DNA from: Isoetes taiwanensis
Lineage: Eukaryota; Streptophyta; Lycopodiopsida; Isoetales; Isoetaceae
Direction: 5' to 3'
Assembly (NCBI GenBank): GCA_021234155.1
Contig: JAJEKV010000009.1
Location: 9,616,546-9,680,545, forward strand
Length of the DNA: 64,000 nt
Both the position numbers and the translations under genes were made by a program. The notes beneath the pieces were generated by a model, which saw nothing but the letters and a program-made list of their open reading frames with translations, was not told the origin of the DNA and searched no databases. This document shows, one piece after another, positions 11,927 through 22,714 of this stretch. The number at the start of each line of letters is the position of its first letter. Position 1 is the first letter of the stretch.

Positions 11927-12616
11927 CGAGAATTGCTACATTTTCCAAAGATGTTTGCTTATGGGAAGATCTTACACATTAATTTTGAAGCCCAAAAATC
12001 TTGAAGACTAAATGAGGTTGAAGATATATCTATATGATCATGTTATTTTCACTTAAGACTCTATTTTCCAACAAGACTATTTATTCTCCAACAAGCTTAT
12101 TCAAGTCAAATACTGTATTATGAAGATCAAGATTATATGGTTAGTGCTTATGCTTTTGCAATTTGATTGGATTTCATTTTCAAGTTTTTTCAAGAATTCA
12201 AGCTATCAAAGGAAGTTGTACAAGTTTGATTTTTTATTTAAGTAATTATGGATGGCATGATGGATGTGCTGACCTAGAAAGGCAGCAGCATCCCATGACC
12301 TATGTAAAATGTGATGAAAAATTATAAGTGATGTGAAGGGGATTGAGCGCCATACCAAGGCAGAAGAGCGAGGGTGCCACTGACCTGGATGGGACTTGCC
12401 ACCCTATAATTGATGAAGATGAAGTGATGTTAGAAGTTTTAGTATTTTTTTTCCTTGGAAGGCTTCTATAGATGTTTTTGAAGGCTTGAAGACATTTGGA
12501 CATTGGATTTTTGTTAAGTTGTGATGCTATTTGAGGATCAAGTTGAAGACATGAAGATCGAAGAAAAGATTTTTGAAGAATTCATCGGGACGATGAATAA
12601 TCTTGGGGGGGAATAA

Positions 12617-13317
12617 TGTTGTGCGTTTTTTCTTGACTATTTTTGCATAATGAGCTTAAATTTATGAAATGTATGCAAAAATGGAGAATAATATGGGTGT
12701 AATATGGAGAAAATGTAAAAAATGTGCAAATATTGTGGAGGAAGCATTTATGATGTACTGAAGTGGAACCTATGGACTTGAAGGAGTATTAAAGTCCTTA
12801 AGAAATATTTTCAATGGTTGATAATTTGATGATGTGTCATGAATCTGGGGAAGCATGGTAGTTGCAAAGAAGTTTGGATGACCTAGATTTGAAGTTGAGG
12901 TGGCAAAATCTAGTGAACTTATGGTAGTTAGAATTTGGATCTAAGGTTGTGATTTGCCTAGATCTAGTGGCTAGGATCAAGTGCAGTTTTCTATAAGATA
13001 GCCAAAATTCGTGTAGAAGGGAGGCCCAAATTTGGAAGATGACATCTGGGCAAAGTTCTTGAAGTGTGAGTATGTTTCTTGATCAGTTGAATATTATTAT
13101 GTTGAAGTATGATATTTTGATTATGATTATGTGATTCTCCTATTTGTTATCTCTATTTCTATAATCTCAAAAGACTTGTGTAAGAATGATTATGTTGGTG
13201 ATTTATGTTGCCAGTAGAGTGAGGCCTAGCCTATCTCATATACCTTGAGATTTGCTTGGGTTGTTGTAGTTAGCGCTTGTTCTTCAGTTTTCCTTGGGTG
13301 CGTAGAAGAGGCTAACA
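12617..13317 (+). repeat. 3' LTR of the non-autonomous element
   Basis: A 701-bp copy of the 5' LTR, directly preceded by the polypurine tract and followed by the CGACC target duplication. Near identity to the 5' LTR implies a recent insertion. Confidence 0.93.
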
Positions 13318-14413
13318 CGACCTTGTCAAAGTCTTCTGGTGTGCCTTTGTGCCACCACTCAATGGACACACATGTTTGACGACTTAAATGGCCACAAGGA
13401 CACTATATATTTTATCCTCGACTCGACTTATTTACGATCAAGACAATTGTTCTTCTGCTTTGTGCTTCACTACTTTGTCATCATGCTAAGACTTCTGATG
13501 GTTAAGCATGCCTACTTCCTAAGCATGCCTACTTCCTCACCCGCCCTTTTCCGCTACACACTATATTTGGGTTTATTGACTCCAATATCTACTACATTAT
13601 TTAAAATATGTATGTCTCAAATTGTGAGCAAACATGGTAGATGTTAAGGTAAACTCATATATGGAACGAAGTTAAAATTGAAGCATCTGGGACAATCAAA
13701 TCTCAGATCCAAGTATTTCAACAAAAACGTCACAACTATCCTAACTACTATTTCTTTTAAATTTAAGTTTTGAATCATGTATTAAAAAGGGCCACCAATA
13801 ATTCACATAATTCTTTGTCAATGTGCAAAAACTATGTGGGCAATATTTAGGACGACTTTATCACATACTTTGAAGACAACAACAGTATCATTTGCAAATG
13901 CATAATTTTTATCAACAATTTGTGACGTTTCAAAGACTTCCTAGTGTCAACAATACTCCCATTTGCAAATGCACAATTATTAGCAACAAGTTATATCTTT
14001 ACGGCAACTCCACACAATGACTCGCATTTGCAAATGCATAATTAATAGCAAACAACTTGTGAATTTACGATGACTACACAATGTTTGGTAAGCATGACCT
14101 TGTCAAAGTTTTTTGGTGTGCCTTTGTGCCACTCAATGGACACACATGTCTGACAACTTAAATGGCCAAAAAGACAATATATATTTCATCCTCGACTTAT
14201 TTACGATCAAGATAATTATTCTTCTACTTTGTGCTTCACTACTTATGTCATGATCATGCTAAGCCTGATGATTAAGCATGCCTACTTTCCTCGCCCGCCC
14301 TTTCCCACTACACACTTTGTACTCCAACTATATTGGGTTTCATTGACTCCAATATCTACTACACTATTTATAGTATGTATGGCTCAAAATTGTGAGCAAA
14401 CCTGGTACATGTT

Positions 14414-14470
14414 AAGATAAGATAAGATAAGATAAGATAAGATAAGATAAGATAAGATAAGATAAGATAA
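14414..14470. repeat. (GATAA)n microsatellite
   Basis: About eleven consecutive GATAA pentamers, expanded from the sequence GTTAAGGTAAAC found at the same place in the other units of the tandem array. It is therefore a local expansion in one unit only. Confidence 0.95.
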
Positions 14471-14593
14471 ACTAAGATAAGGTAAACTTGTATATGCAAG
14501 GAAGTTAAAACTGAAGCACTTGGAACAATCAAATCTCAAATCCAAGTATTTCAACAAAAAAGTCACAACTATTCTAACTATTATTTCCTTTAA

Positions 14594-15811
14594 TTTTTTT
14601 TTTTTTTTTTTTTTTTTTGGGAACGGGGTTGTTTTTTATATTATATATAAATCAAGAGTACAATGTTTGATGTTAATAGAGAATTACTACAAGAGTAATC
14701 TCGATATCTTCATTCTCTACAAACACAAACTTATTTGTTTGCTCCAAAAGCTGATATACATGAAGCCCATATCTTTGCTCTCGAAAGGCGATAGTCATGA
14801 ATATTTCTCATAAATCTCCTCACCTAGTAACCAGAGAGTGGTTGATGATACAAGGAAAAAGCCCAAGAGGCCCCTGAATGAATCAAATCATGTAGCAAAA
14901 TCCCATGAAAGTTTCTGTAATATTGAATAGAAAAGGGATACCTTACTGCATAAGGTCTAGCAACATATCAGTCTGCCAGTAGCAACATAACAGAAGCTCA
15001 ATAACCAAATCAAGCATATCAGTACTCGAATTTGGCTATGAGGTTCTTGGCATAGCAGTACCAAAGTTAATCAAGCAGGAGAACTTGAAAAAACTACTAC
15101 TCAAGGCATAACAGTACCAGAGTAGGAACCGAGTGCTTAAGAAATCATTATGCTTGCTACCAAAACATACAACCTGGTTTCTGTATTTTCCATTCCAAAT
15201 CAATAAACATGTACTAACACAAACCATTCTGCTAACCTGACAAGAATCTTTCTGATCACCCAATGCACAAACTGTACCTTTCTGCTAGAAAGAAAGAGTG
15301 GGAAGACAGAATTTGGCCCAAAGTAAAAGAACCTTGATAAGGAAAGAAATAGAACTAAGAACCTGGAATTGCATCTCTTTTCTAGCACTGCCTAGAATTT
15401 GCTCCATCTTATGGGCATCCACGTCGTTTCAATGTGCATTTTGCAAGAAAGCCACATCTGCACCTCCAGCTTTGAAGAATTGCAGGCCCGACTTACAAGC
15501 AAGAATGCATCCTGCTCCATTAGAAGCAAGAGAACAAAAAAGCCACGTTTAGAGGCATTACCGACAGATTGCTAGGAAAAACCGCCCTGATGCCGCTTCA
15601 AGAACCTGTCTTGTGAACCAAAAGGATCTTTCCACAGCAGCCGAATCTCTTGTTAGCACCGAAATTGAGTTAGAGAGCCTTGGATTTGTAGCAGCAGTGC
15701 CGGATTAGGGAGAGAGGGGCGGTCCCTCTCTCATGGCCGCCCTAGCCGCAAGCGGAGAAGCGAGCGCCAAGAAACGACATCCTTTTTAATTGGATGAATT
15801 TTAATTGGATG
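14594..15811 (-). mobile_element. Poly(A) retroposon of unknown source with 11-bp TSD
   Basis: An 11-bp direct repeat ATTTCCTTTAA flanks this block (14583-14593 and 15812-15822), and the array sequence resumes exactly after it. The plus strand begins with about 25 T residues, so the transcript ran on the minus strand and ended in poly(A), preceded by AACCCCGTTCCC. The body has no ORF over about 75 codons and no RT, EN or LTR. It could be a processed copy of a noncoding or highly decayed mRNA, or a large SINE. The 5' part (near 15700-15780) is GC-rich, like a transcript leader. Confidence 0.8.
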
Positions 15812-16652
15812 ATTTCCTTTAAATTTAAGTTTTGAATCATGTGTTAAAAAGGGCCACCAATCATTCACACCTCATTTCTTATCAATGTGCAAAAACCATC
15901 TGGGCAATAGTTAGGATGACCTTATCACATAGTTTGAAGACAACAACAGTCTCATTTGCAAATGCATAATTTTTACCAACAATTTGTGACTTTACAAAGA
16001 CTCCCCATTGTCAAGAATACTCTCATTTGCAAATGCACAATTAATAGCAACAACTTAATATATCTTTATGGCAACTCCGCACAATGACTCGCATTTGCAA
16101 ATGCATAATTAATAGCGAACAACTAGTGAATTTACACAATGTCCGGTAAGCATGACCTTGTCAAAGCTTTCTGGTGTCATGCCTTTGTGCCACTCAATGG
16201 ACACATATGTCTCACAACTTAAATGGCCACAAAGACAATATATATTTTATCCTCGACTTATTTACGATCAAGACAATTGTTCTTCCACTTTGTGCTTCAC
16301 TACTTATGTCATCATGCTAAGACTTCTGATGCTTAAGCATGCCTACCTGCCCTTTCCCGCTACACACTTTGTACTCCAACGTTTCATTGACTCCAATATC
16401 TACTACACTATTTAAAATATGTATGTCTCAAAATTGTGAGAAAACATGGTATATGTTAAGGTAAACTAGGAAGGAACAATCAAATCTGAAATCCAAGTAT
16501 ATTTCAACAAAAAAGTCACAACTATCCTAACTACTATTTCCTTTACATTTAAATTTTGAATCATGTGCTAAAAAGGGCCATCAGTAATTCATATTTCATT
16601 TTTTGTCCGTGTGCAAAAACTATCTGTGCAATATTAAGCACAGTTTCATTAT

Positions 16653-16677
16653 ATATGGACTTTTCCTAAGTCCATAT
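16653..16677. repeat. 10-bp-arm palindrome
   Basis: ATATGGACTT and AAGTCCATAT flank a 5-base spacer just past the last unit of the tandem array. It may mark an element edge. Confidence 0.6.
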
Positions 16678-16910
16678 GCCTCTGAAATGATGGTTAATTT
16701 CATTAATATTGCATTTTTTTTATTATAACCTACAATATTTTGGAAACCGTGCAGGTAGGTCAGCTGGCAGGCATTGTGTCAATTGGCACATCAAAGGAAC
16801 AATCAAAGGCGGTGTTCTGAAAAAAAACATCCTTATACCCGGAGTTGTTACTACTTATCTCAGAGGTTGTCCAAATCTGGTTCAGCTAGATTCACCTCAG
16901 GCCACTCAAG

Positions 16911-17297
16911 ATGGTTGAAACCAGGCGCAGATATGGAATTACAATGTGCAAAATGCGGTCCCACGTTAGTGAACCAATCTTAGAGTATGCCAATCAGTTG
17001 CAGCTGGAGGTGTAAAATGAGATAAAAAAGCATGGAAAGAAAGAGATCAGTGCTCAAGTGACGAAGCTCCTCCATGGAGAAGGGTTGGCACGAGCAAACA
17101 ATGAAGAAGATCAGCTCAGCAGGGCGGAGATTGAGGACTGCCTTGCATCATTGAAATGCTATATATACAGGGCGAAGGCACTGAAGAGGCTGCTAAAAAT
17201 GGAGGAGGTTTGGATGCAAAACACGCTCATACCGTTATTCAAAAGGCTTTACAAAAAGCAGAAAATGCAGCGTGAAGCTTTGGCAATGAAGCTCTGA
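16911..17297 (+). pseudogene. Unknown lysine-rich ORF with in-frame stop
   Basis: From ATG 16911 a frame of 128 codons runs to TGA 17295-17297, broken by a single TAA at codon 35 (17013-17015) that one C-to-T change (CAA to TAA) would explain. The part after the stop is charged and probably helical (HGEGLARANNEEDQLSRAEI, then RLLKMEEVW). I recognise no family. Reading frame is kept on both sides of the stop, which favours a recently disabled exon over chance. It lies beside the decayed cluster at 17.5-22.5 kb and could belong to it. Confidence 0.4.
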
Positions 17298-17550
17298 ACA
17301 ACACTACTCACTCTATCCGAGATTTGGATGATTGGCTGCATCTGTTTAGCTAAAGTAGCAATTGAGGAGTTCAATCTCGGGGATCTTATTCAGGTTGAAC
17401 TGGGCATTGACTGAAACTTTGTTCTCTGATATTATATATTATCTCCTTCTACGCATGTGTTGCTATAGGTGAGTCCAGGCATTTTGCCAGGTCTATGTAC
17501 TTTGTTTCTAGATGAATACAACCGTTTCTCTCTTTCCATGAAAAGAGCAT

Positions 17551-17607
17551 AATTGGGCGTCCGCCCAATTTCCTCATTGGGGATCAAATTGGGCGCCTGC
17601 CCAATTT
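17551..17607. repeat. Palindrome family A, two copies
   Basis: Copies at 17551-17571 and 17586-17607, pattern AAATTGGGCG-N2-CGCCCAATTT. They lie beyond the 3' end of the minus-strand ORF ending at 17771. See the clusters at 18561-18954 and 19888-20090. Confidence 0.9.
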
Positions 17608-17770
17608 CCTTGGGGGGGTCAAGGGTTGGGTCAAGATACATACAACCTAGATCACACAACTTATATCACATAAAAATACTTACATCTTTCGTAACTGCAT
17701 AATGCACATACCGCACATTTATAGATTGTTATAACTGTTACACATTTATAACTGTCATACCATACATTAT

Positions 17771-18035
17771 TCATAGATTATAGGCATTGTTGATATTATC
17801 AAGCTCATAAGCGTCGCGCTCTGGAACCCAAACAAGATTGATGACAACACGGTACTCGCCGGGGGGAGCTCTCTCTCGATGCCCTGCTATACCATTCAGC
17901 CATTCATCAAGGATGATACCTCTTTGCTTGCATGCATGTAGATCTCTGAAGGTCATAGAGCAAGTAATGGAGTCCAGATGTTCAGCAGGAGGAGAATAAT
18001 CTAACCTCTGATGAACTCTAGCAGGACGTCGAGAC
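17771..18035 (-). CDS. Small unknown ORF, leftward member of a related pair
   Basis: Reading leftward from an internal ATG near 18035 (MSRRPARVHQRLDYSPPAEH) to the stop at 17771 gives about 88 residues. The open frame reaches back to 18199 but the upstream part is AT-rich and less protein-like. The segment HACKQRGIILDEWLNGIAGH and the later YRVVINLVWVPERD match, residue by residue in pattern, the protein read rightward from 18276 (QCHERGIALEDWL, then FNVIIHLIWNREH). The two are diverged duplicates, head to head. No known family is recognised. Conservation between the two argues that the sequence once encoded protein. Confidence 0.5.
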
Positions 18036-18275
18036 ATAGCAAATGAATAAATTATGCTATCGACTGCAGCTACACTTATACCCGTGAAATTATTGATGTC
18101 CACTGCAGTAAAATTATTGGGTATCATACGTAATATATATATGTAATAATTTTCATGTATATACCATCGATAATTTTGGTGGGTATATCTATGCATCAAT
18201 TCGTGGAGTCCATCAACGTTTGCCTCCGTCTAGTCATGGCACATTCTGGTTGAACGTGATTCCATTACTTGCAAG

Positions 18276-18479
18276 ATGAACCATGAGGACATCTGGCAGT
18301 GCCACGAGCGAGGTATAGCGCTTGAAGACTGGTTGACCACTGTTGCTATCAATCTTGCCAGCCATTATCCTGATCCCTTCAATGTTATCATCCATCTTAT
18401 ATGGAATAGAGAGCATCAGTTGTTCATGATCGAAAGGATCTCAGGAGCGCCTGGTGACGATGATTCAGAAGAGTAATAG
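18276..18479 (+). CDS. Small unknown ORF, rightward member of a related pair
   Basis: ATG 18276 opens a 66-codon frame ending in an acidic tail (GDDDSEE). Pattern C-x2-RGI-x-L-x2-WL, followed about 15 residues later by a hydrophobic strand VIIHLIWN, is shared with the leftward ORF at 17771-18035. The start is preceded by upstream in-frame coding-like sequence, so this may be the last exon of something longer. Function unknown. Confidence 0.5.
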
Positions 18480-18560
18480 TAGTTGTAAACTTGTTGTAAA
18501 CTTGTTGTAATCTGATTGTGTTAGTACTTCTAAATTCTAAATTAATTGAAACTCTGCTTT

Positions 18561-18954
18561 AAATTGGGCACTCGCCCAGTTTCCCTTGCAAAAGTAAGAC
18601 TACCAAAATTCATAGCGCCTCCCCAGAGTTCAAATTGGGCGCCTGCCCAAGGGTTGCGTTAAGTTAAGGTGGCACTTCCAGCACCGAAAAATTGGGCGCC
18701 CGCCCAATTTGCCTTGATAAGGAAAGCCTCATCCAATTTTCGTATCGCCTCCTAGGTTGGTCAAATTGGGCGCCCGCCATCATAAGTTTGTGTACCAAAT
18801 ACATGCACGTCTTGGCTTCTAGTTGATTCAACAGGAGAGGATCGGACCCGCCTGCTGCACACTTATCACCCCAGGGATGATACAACCAATACGCTGAAAG
18901 AGAAACTATTTCAGCATAAACAATACACGCATAAATTGAGCAGCCGCCCCATTT
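18561..18954. repeat. Palindrome family A, five copies
   Basis: Copies at 18561-18582, 18632-18650, 18689-18710 (perfect), 18763-18778 (right arm truncated) and 18933-18954. The core is AAATTGGGCG, two variable bases, then CGCCCAATTT. Several have compensating or single mismatches in the arms. They fill the intron or 3' region just after the exon ending at 18968 on the minus strand. Confidence 0.92.
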
Positions 18955-18967
18955 CAAAGAATATTAC

Positions 18968-21120
18968 CTGTTGAGCACTCCACGTCTGGTAAGTTTTTCT
19001 CGATGTCCTCTGCCTCTTTTAGATGTTGGGGAAGTTTCGAAAGCTGTTGTGGATGGTCGCTGTCTATGAAGCATAGATTCAGGTCATCTAGAGCAGGCAT
19101 TGCCGCTTGGTCTCTGGCCACATACATGACTAACACAAGACCATTTCTTGAGGTTCCTAAAACCACGTCCAACAAGACGTGCCGACGTATTCACGACATC
19201 GACACACATCCCCTGTGGATTGATAATCAAGCATTTGAATGCCTTTGGACCCTCCTCAACTTGTCCACGGAGATACTCGTTAACTTTAATTATAAGAATC
19301 TTTAGAAGATTTTCTTTCTCAGCTTCTTTTCGGCTCTCTTTCCAGTCATTGACACTGTTCGCAAATATTAGCATGAGGTTCTTTGTGAGTATGGGATGAG
19401 CCTGTCTGACTTCATCTATATTTTTAACTTTCAACTTCTTTACCTCTTTCAGGTATTTCAGTAATGCACGCTCAACAGTGTCAATCTTCCTCAATTCTTG
19501 CGCTCGGGTTTTCATGACACGCCTGCCTATATAAGCCTTTGTGGCCTTGATGACTGTGGTGCCTGCCATGATCTCCCTCATCAATCTCTGCAACTCCATG
19601 GCGTGCATAGACTTCAACGGCCGACATGAGTTGTTTGTGAACATCCTTAGACAATCTTTAACTTCAATTCTGTCAGCATTTGCATCCTTCAACTGGTCCT
19701 CGTAAAAGAGTTGAGCAACATGCGTGCACATATTCTAGGTTGGCTCGTCGAGATAAACGAAGTAATCATAGGCCCGCTTGCTCACTTTCTTCAAGGTTTG
19801 CTTCGCTATAGCTACCCAATCCTGCATACTATAGATACTATAAGACAAGATGTAAAGACAAAAGAAACATTTTGCAGATGTGTCCTCAAATTGGGCGCCC
19901 GCCCGATTTAGAGGAAACTACGTTAGCGGTACACATTAGGGGTTTCAAATTGGGCATCCGCCCAATTTGGAGGGAATAGGCATGGGCACCTGAAATCTAA
20001 ATTGAGCCACCGCCCAATTTGGAGGTGAGGTAGACAATGCAACAAATTGGAATACTGATGATCTGTTCCAAATTGGCGTGCGCCCACTTTGAAAGAGAGG
20101 ATATGCATACAAGGCGAGACAACTTACAGAGTATGTGCCTTCCGTTGACTGACCACGCTTCCCCTTCTTGGGCTTGCCATACAGTTCCCACTGATACGAA
20201 GCTGCTGGACCTGTTCGAAGAAGACATCTGCATGAATTGTCTTCAATGTGATATCATTTGTTTCCTGGCTGATTTAACATATTCCGTTGGAGTCAGGTTT
20301 CCAGCTAGTACTCAACACTTTCACTTGGGATAAAAGAAAGAAATTAAATCTTTTAAATGCTTCCTCTCTGGTGGCCATTCCAAAGCCTGATTCACAAGGA
20401 TTTGAGCAACGGCTACAGTGTGATTTCCATTCACGATCCAGAATTTCGCAGTCCAAATCACTTACTCTCTTCCATTTGATGGCACGCTTACTTGCCGGGT
20501 CAAATAGAACGACATCTGCACATGGAGGATGCATTTGCATACTTATGAATTGACGACCCTGCATGTCATGTTGGCAGGGGTTTGATGCATCTTGAAATGT
20601 CGACATCTATTTCAAACCCAATACCAAGTGGATAAATCCTTTCCCTATGCTTGATATTTAACATGGCGCTTTGTGATAATTCAAGCCTACTCCCTGTGTC
20701 ACCCAGTAGATGCTGTACACTGTACAATTTGCATTGATTCCTTCTCTCCACTGTCACTAGGCATTTCACTATCCCCACTTGTCTCAGATGAGCTCTGAGG
20801 CTGACTGGGGCGTCTTTCTTTCTTAGAGGAGGTGCCTGGTTGCTCTTCTGTTCTTCGTTTCTTGATCACCCGAACCTTAGCAAAATGATCCGAAGACTCT
20901 CCTGCACTAGTGCTCGGACCATAGGTTCATACTCTCTTATCCATACCTCCAAGCATAAGAACTGGCGTCTCTATGCTGGGGTTACTTGACAAAGACGTTC
21001 TTTTTTTTTTGTAGCAGTGCCCTTGTCGACTATTACGTTCTTGGACTTCTCTGCACTTTTTTCTGCATCCCCTTTCTTTGGAATCCCATAACGAGACTCA
21101 AAAATCACTTGGGAGAACAT
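18968..21120 (-). pseudogene. Decayed spliced gene of unknown function
   Basis: A leftward gene begins at ATG 21118-21120 (MFSQVIFESRYGIPKKGDAE) with a lysine/serine-rich, nuclear-looking N-terminal region. The next well-preserved coding stretch is 20606-20274. An exon ends at 20128 with a GTAAGT donor, and a long exon runs 19821-18968 (acceptor TGCAG, donor GTAATA). The long exon reads DWVAIAKQTLKKVSKRAYDY before a TAG near 19731, continues helical and charged (RKEAEKENLLKILIIKVNEY), then shifts frame near 19170. So there are at least one nonsense and several frameshift lesions. I recognise no domain. Both flanking introns are loaded with palindrome family A. Confidence 0.5.
19888..20090. 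repeat. Palindrome family A, four copies in one intron
   Basis: Copies at 19888-19909, 19947-19968, 19999-20020 and 20070-20090, all inside the 306-bp intron 19822-20127 of the minus-strand gene. They take up nearly half of that intron, spaced 50-70 bp. Confidence 0.92.
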
Positions 21121-21128
21121 AGACTACA

Positions 21129-22529
21129 TTGAAATTGGTAAGGATAAAAATGGCAAACCCAAAAAAAGAATTGAGCATCAATATTTACAGACCACCCAAT
21201 GTTTTGATAGAAACCTTCAGATCTAAAGCAAAGGAGTTTGTGACACATAATTTCAGGTATAAATGGCAGCAAGCCATGTTTAGACAACTACTGAACAGGT
21301 TTGCTGATGATACTATTGTATCAGTGGTTGACTTTGCAGAGAATTACTCTTTCAAGGAGCAGAATGAAGTCCAGTCCAAGTATTGGCATAATGAGCAGAT
21401 CACTATTCTTGTGCACCTCACATATAGAAGGGATCCTGAGACACAAGAAATGATCAAGGAAGAACATTTGTATATATCTGATGACAGAAAACATGATTCT
21501 TTGTTTGTGCAGCATTGCTTTCTCTTACACAATCATTGGATGCAAGAGAAGGAAATCACTTTGAAGAAGCATTATGTCTTCTCAAATGGTACAGCCTCAC
21601 AATTCAAAGGTAAAAATTCATTTTACTTTGATGCTAGATTCAAATCTTTAACAGGTTTAGACATGATGTGGAACTTTTGGTGCTCTGGCCATGGGAAGGG
21701 AGAACATGATGGTGCAGGAGCAGTAATAAAGAGGGCTTTGAGAACAGCACAGTTGAAGGGCAGCAAGATGACCAATGCACACAAGGTGGTGGAATGGCAG
21801 TACATGTCAACAGCAGCACCCACAACATATAAAAAGAAGATTCAAACTGTAAGTAGAAATTTTTGGAGGTTGAAATAGGACAAGTGGTCAGAAAAAATCA
21901 GTGGGAAGCACGTCCTATTGAAGGATCTAGAAACCTTCATTGTTTCCATGGGTGTTCAAATCACATGACACATTTACAGGTCAGAAACCTCTCTTGCTTT
22001 TGCACACATTGTTTGGATTTGAATTGGGAATCTTGCCCCAATGCATCATATACTAAGAAGTTTGAACTAGTTGTGCTACAGCCCATCAAAGCTATCATTG
22101 AAGAAGAGTACATGATGAAGGAGAAGAAGCATATATTGGCAGCGCTGACTTATGTAGCATGCAAGTATCTATAGGTGATGTCTTTGTTGTGGTGGCTCCA
22201 AATAACAATCATGAGAATGTGAAATTCTACCTATCCTATGTACCAAAGCTAAGTACTTGGTGTTAGAAGACTTTGTAGATATGCAAGGGCAGAAGTTTGT
22301 GAAAGGAGATGAGGTCATAGAAGGGACATACTATGAGAAGTTGGTGAATTGTAAATCCAGCTACAAGTTTTGTAGAGGAAATAAAGCAATTGTTTCTGCC
22401 ACTCAAGTTGCAAAGAACAAAGTCAGGTTGGTTCAAGCAAAGCACGTTGTTAGGCGGGGAGTGGTTTACATTCCAAGTGCCAAAGAAGAACAAGATATTC
22501 TAGAGAGGCTTCCCACGTTGTTGGAATAG
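21129..22529 (+). pseudogene. Transposase-like protein, 5'-truncated and frameshifted
   Basis: The main frame runs 21129-21849, then a GTAAGT that may be a donor, then frames at 21863-22174 and 22200-22529 that continue the same protein with shifts. Blocks in order: VVDFAENYSFKEQNE, then YISDDRKHDSLFVQHC, VFSNGTASQFKGK, CSGHGKGEHDGAGAVIKRAL, a cysteine cluster (CFCTHCLDLNWESCPN) and a C-terminal beta-rich part. The acid/amide positions at D-F-A-E-N, S-N-G and H-G-K-G-x2-D-G are spaced like an RNase H-fold transposase; here the second would-be Asp is Asn, which would disable it. I know similar proteins as uncharacterised eukaryotic repeats but cannot name the family. The N-terminal part is missing: coding begins only 9 bp from the start of the divergent minus-strand gene. 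Confidence 0.6.
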
Positions 22530-22714
22530 TGGAAAGAGCAATTGTGTAAAGGGTACTGTATCAGTACTTTTATGAATATAAAGAAGTTTTCGTATTTTGC
22601 ATTCTCATTTTTGATGCTTCAGTTACAGAATTTTGTACTCGAATGTTGAATGAATTTCAAATTTCAATCAATTTCAATTGTTGGTGTTTCATACTATTTT
22701 AAATTGCCGGTATA

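Larger units (their letters stand above)
10214..13317 (+). mobile_element. Young non-autonomous LTR retrotransposon
   Basis: Two LTRs of about 700 bp (10214-10913 and 12617-13317) are nearly identical by eye; the clearest difference is GATCAAAGTGATTTTC versus GATCAAGTGCAGTTTTC. Both begin TGTTGTGCG and end GGCTAACA. The target duplication CGACC is exact at 10209-10213 and 13318-13322. A polypurine tract (CTTGGGGGGGAATAA) precedes the 3' LTR. The 1.7-kb interior has no gag, protease, RT or integrase, so this is a LARD- or TRIM-like element relying on a partner elsewhere. Plus orientation follows from the polypurine tract. The primer site should lie just after 10913 (TATTTTGGGGGGCATTCC); I cannot name the tRNA. 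It inserted into a unit of the tandem array. Confidence 0.95.
8860..16640. repeat. Tandem array of about 0.75-0.83-kb units
   Basis: The same noncoding unit recurs at about 8860, 9475, 13654, 14483 and 16463 (partial). Shared blocks include GCAAGGAAGTTAAAACTGAA, AAAGGGCCACCAAT, CATTTGCAAATGCATAATT (two or three times per unit), CTCAATGGACACACATGT and TTGTGAGCAAACATGG. The uninterrupted unit at 13654-14482 is 829 bp; the others come to 0.6-0.8 kb after removing insertions. ATTTGCAAAT is itself palindromic. ORFs across the units are not conserved in frame. It behaves as satellite-like or segmentally amplified DNA. Confidence 0.85.

Noticed and set aside
14384-14566. Minus-strand ORF with a Leu-Ser-Tyr repeat
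   Set aside because: It is the translation of the (GATAA)n microsatellite.
22257-22529. An independent small gene
   Set aside because: Its content fits as the C-terminal continuation, after a frameshift, of the transposase-like protein starting at 21129.
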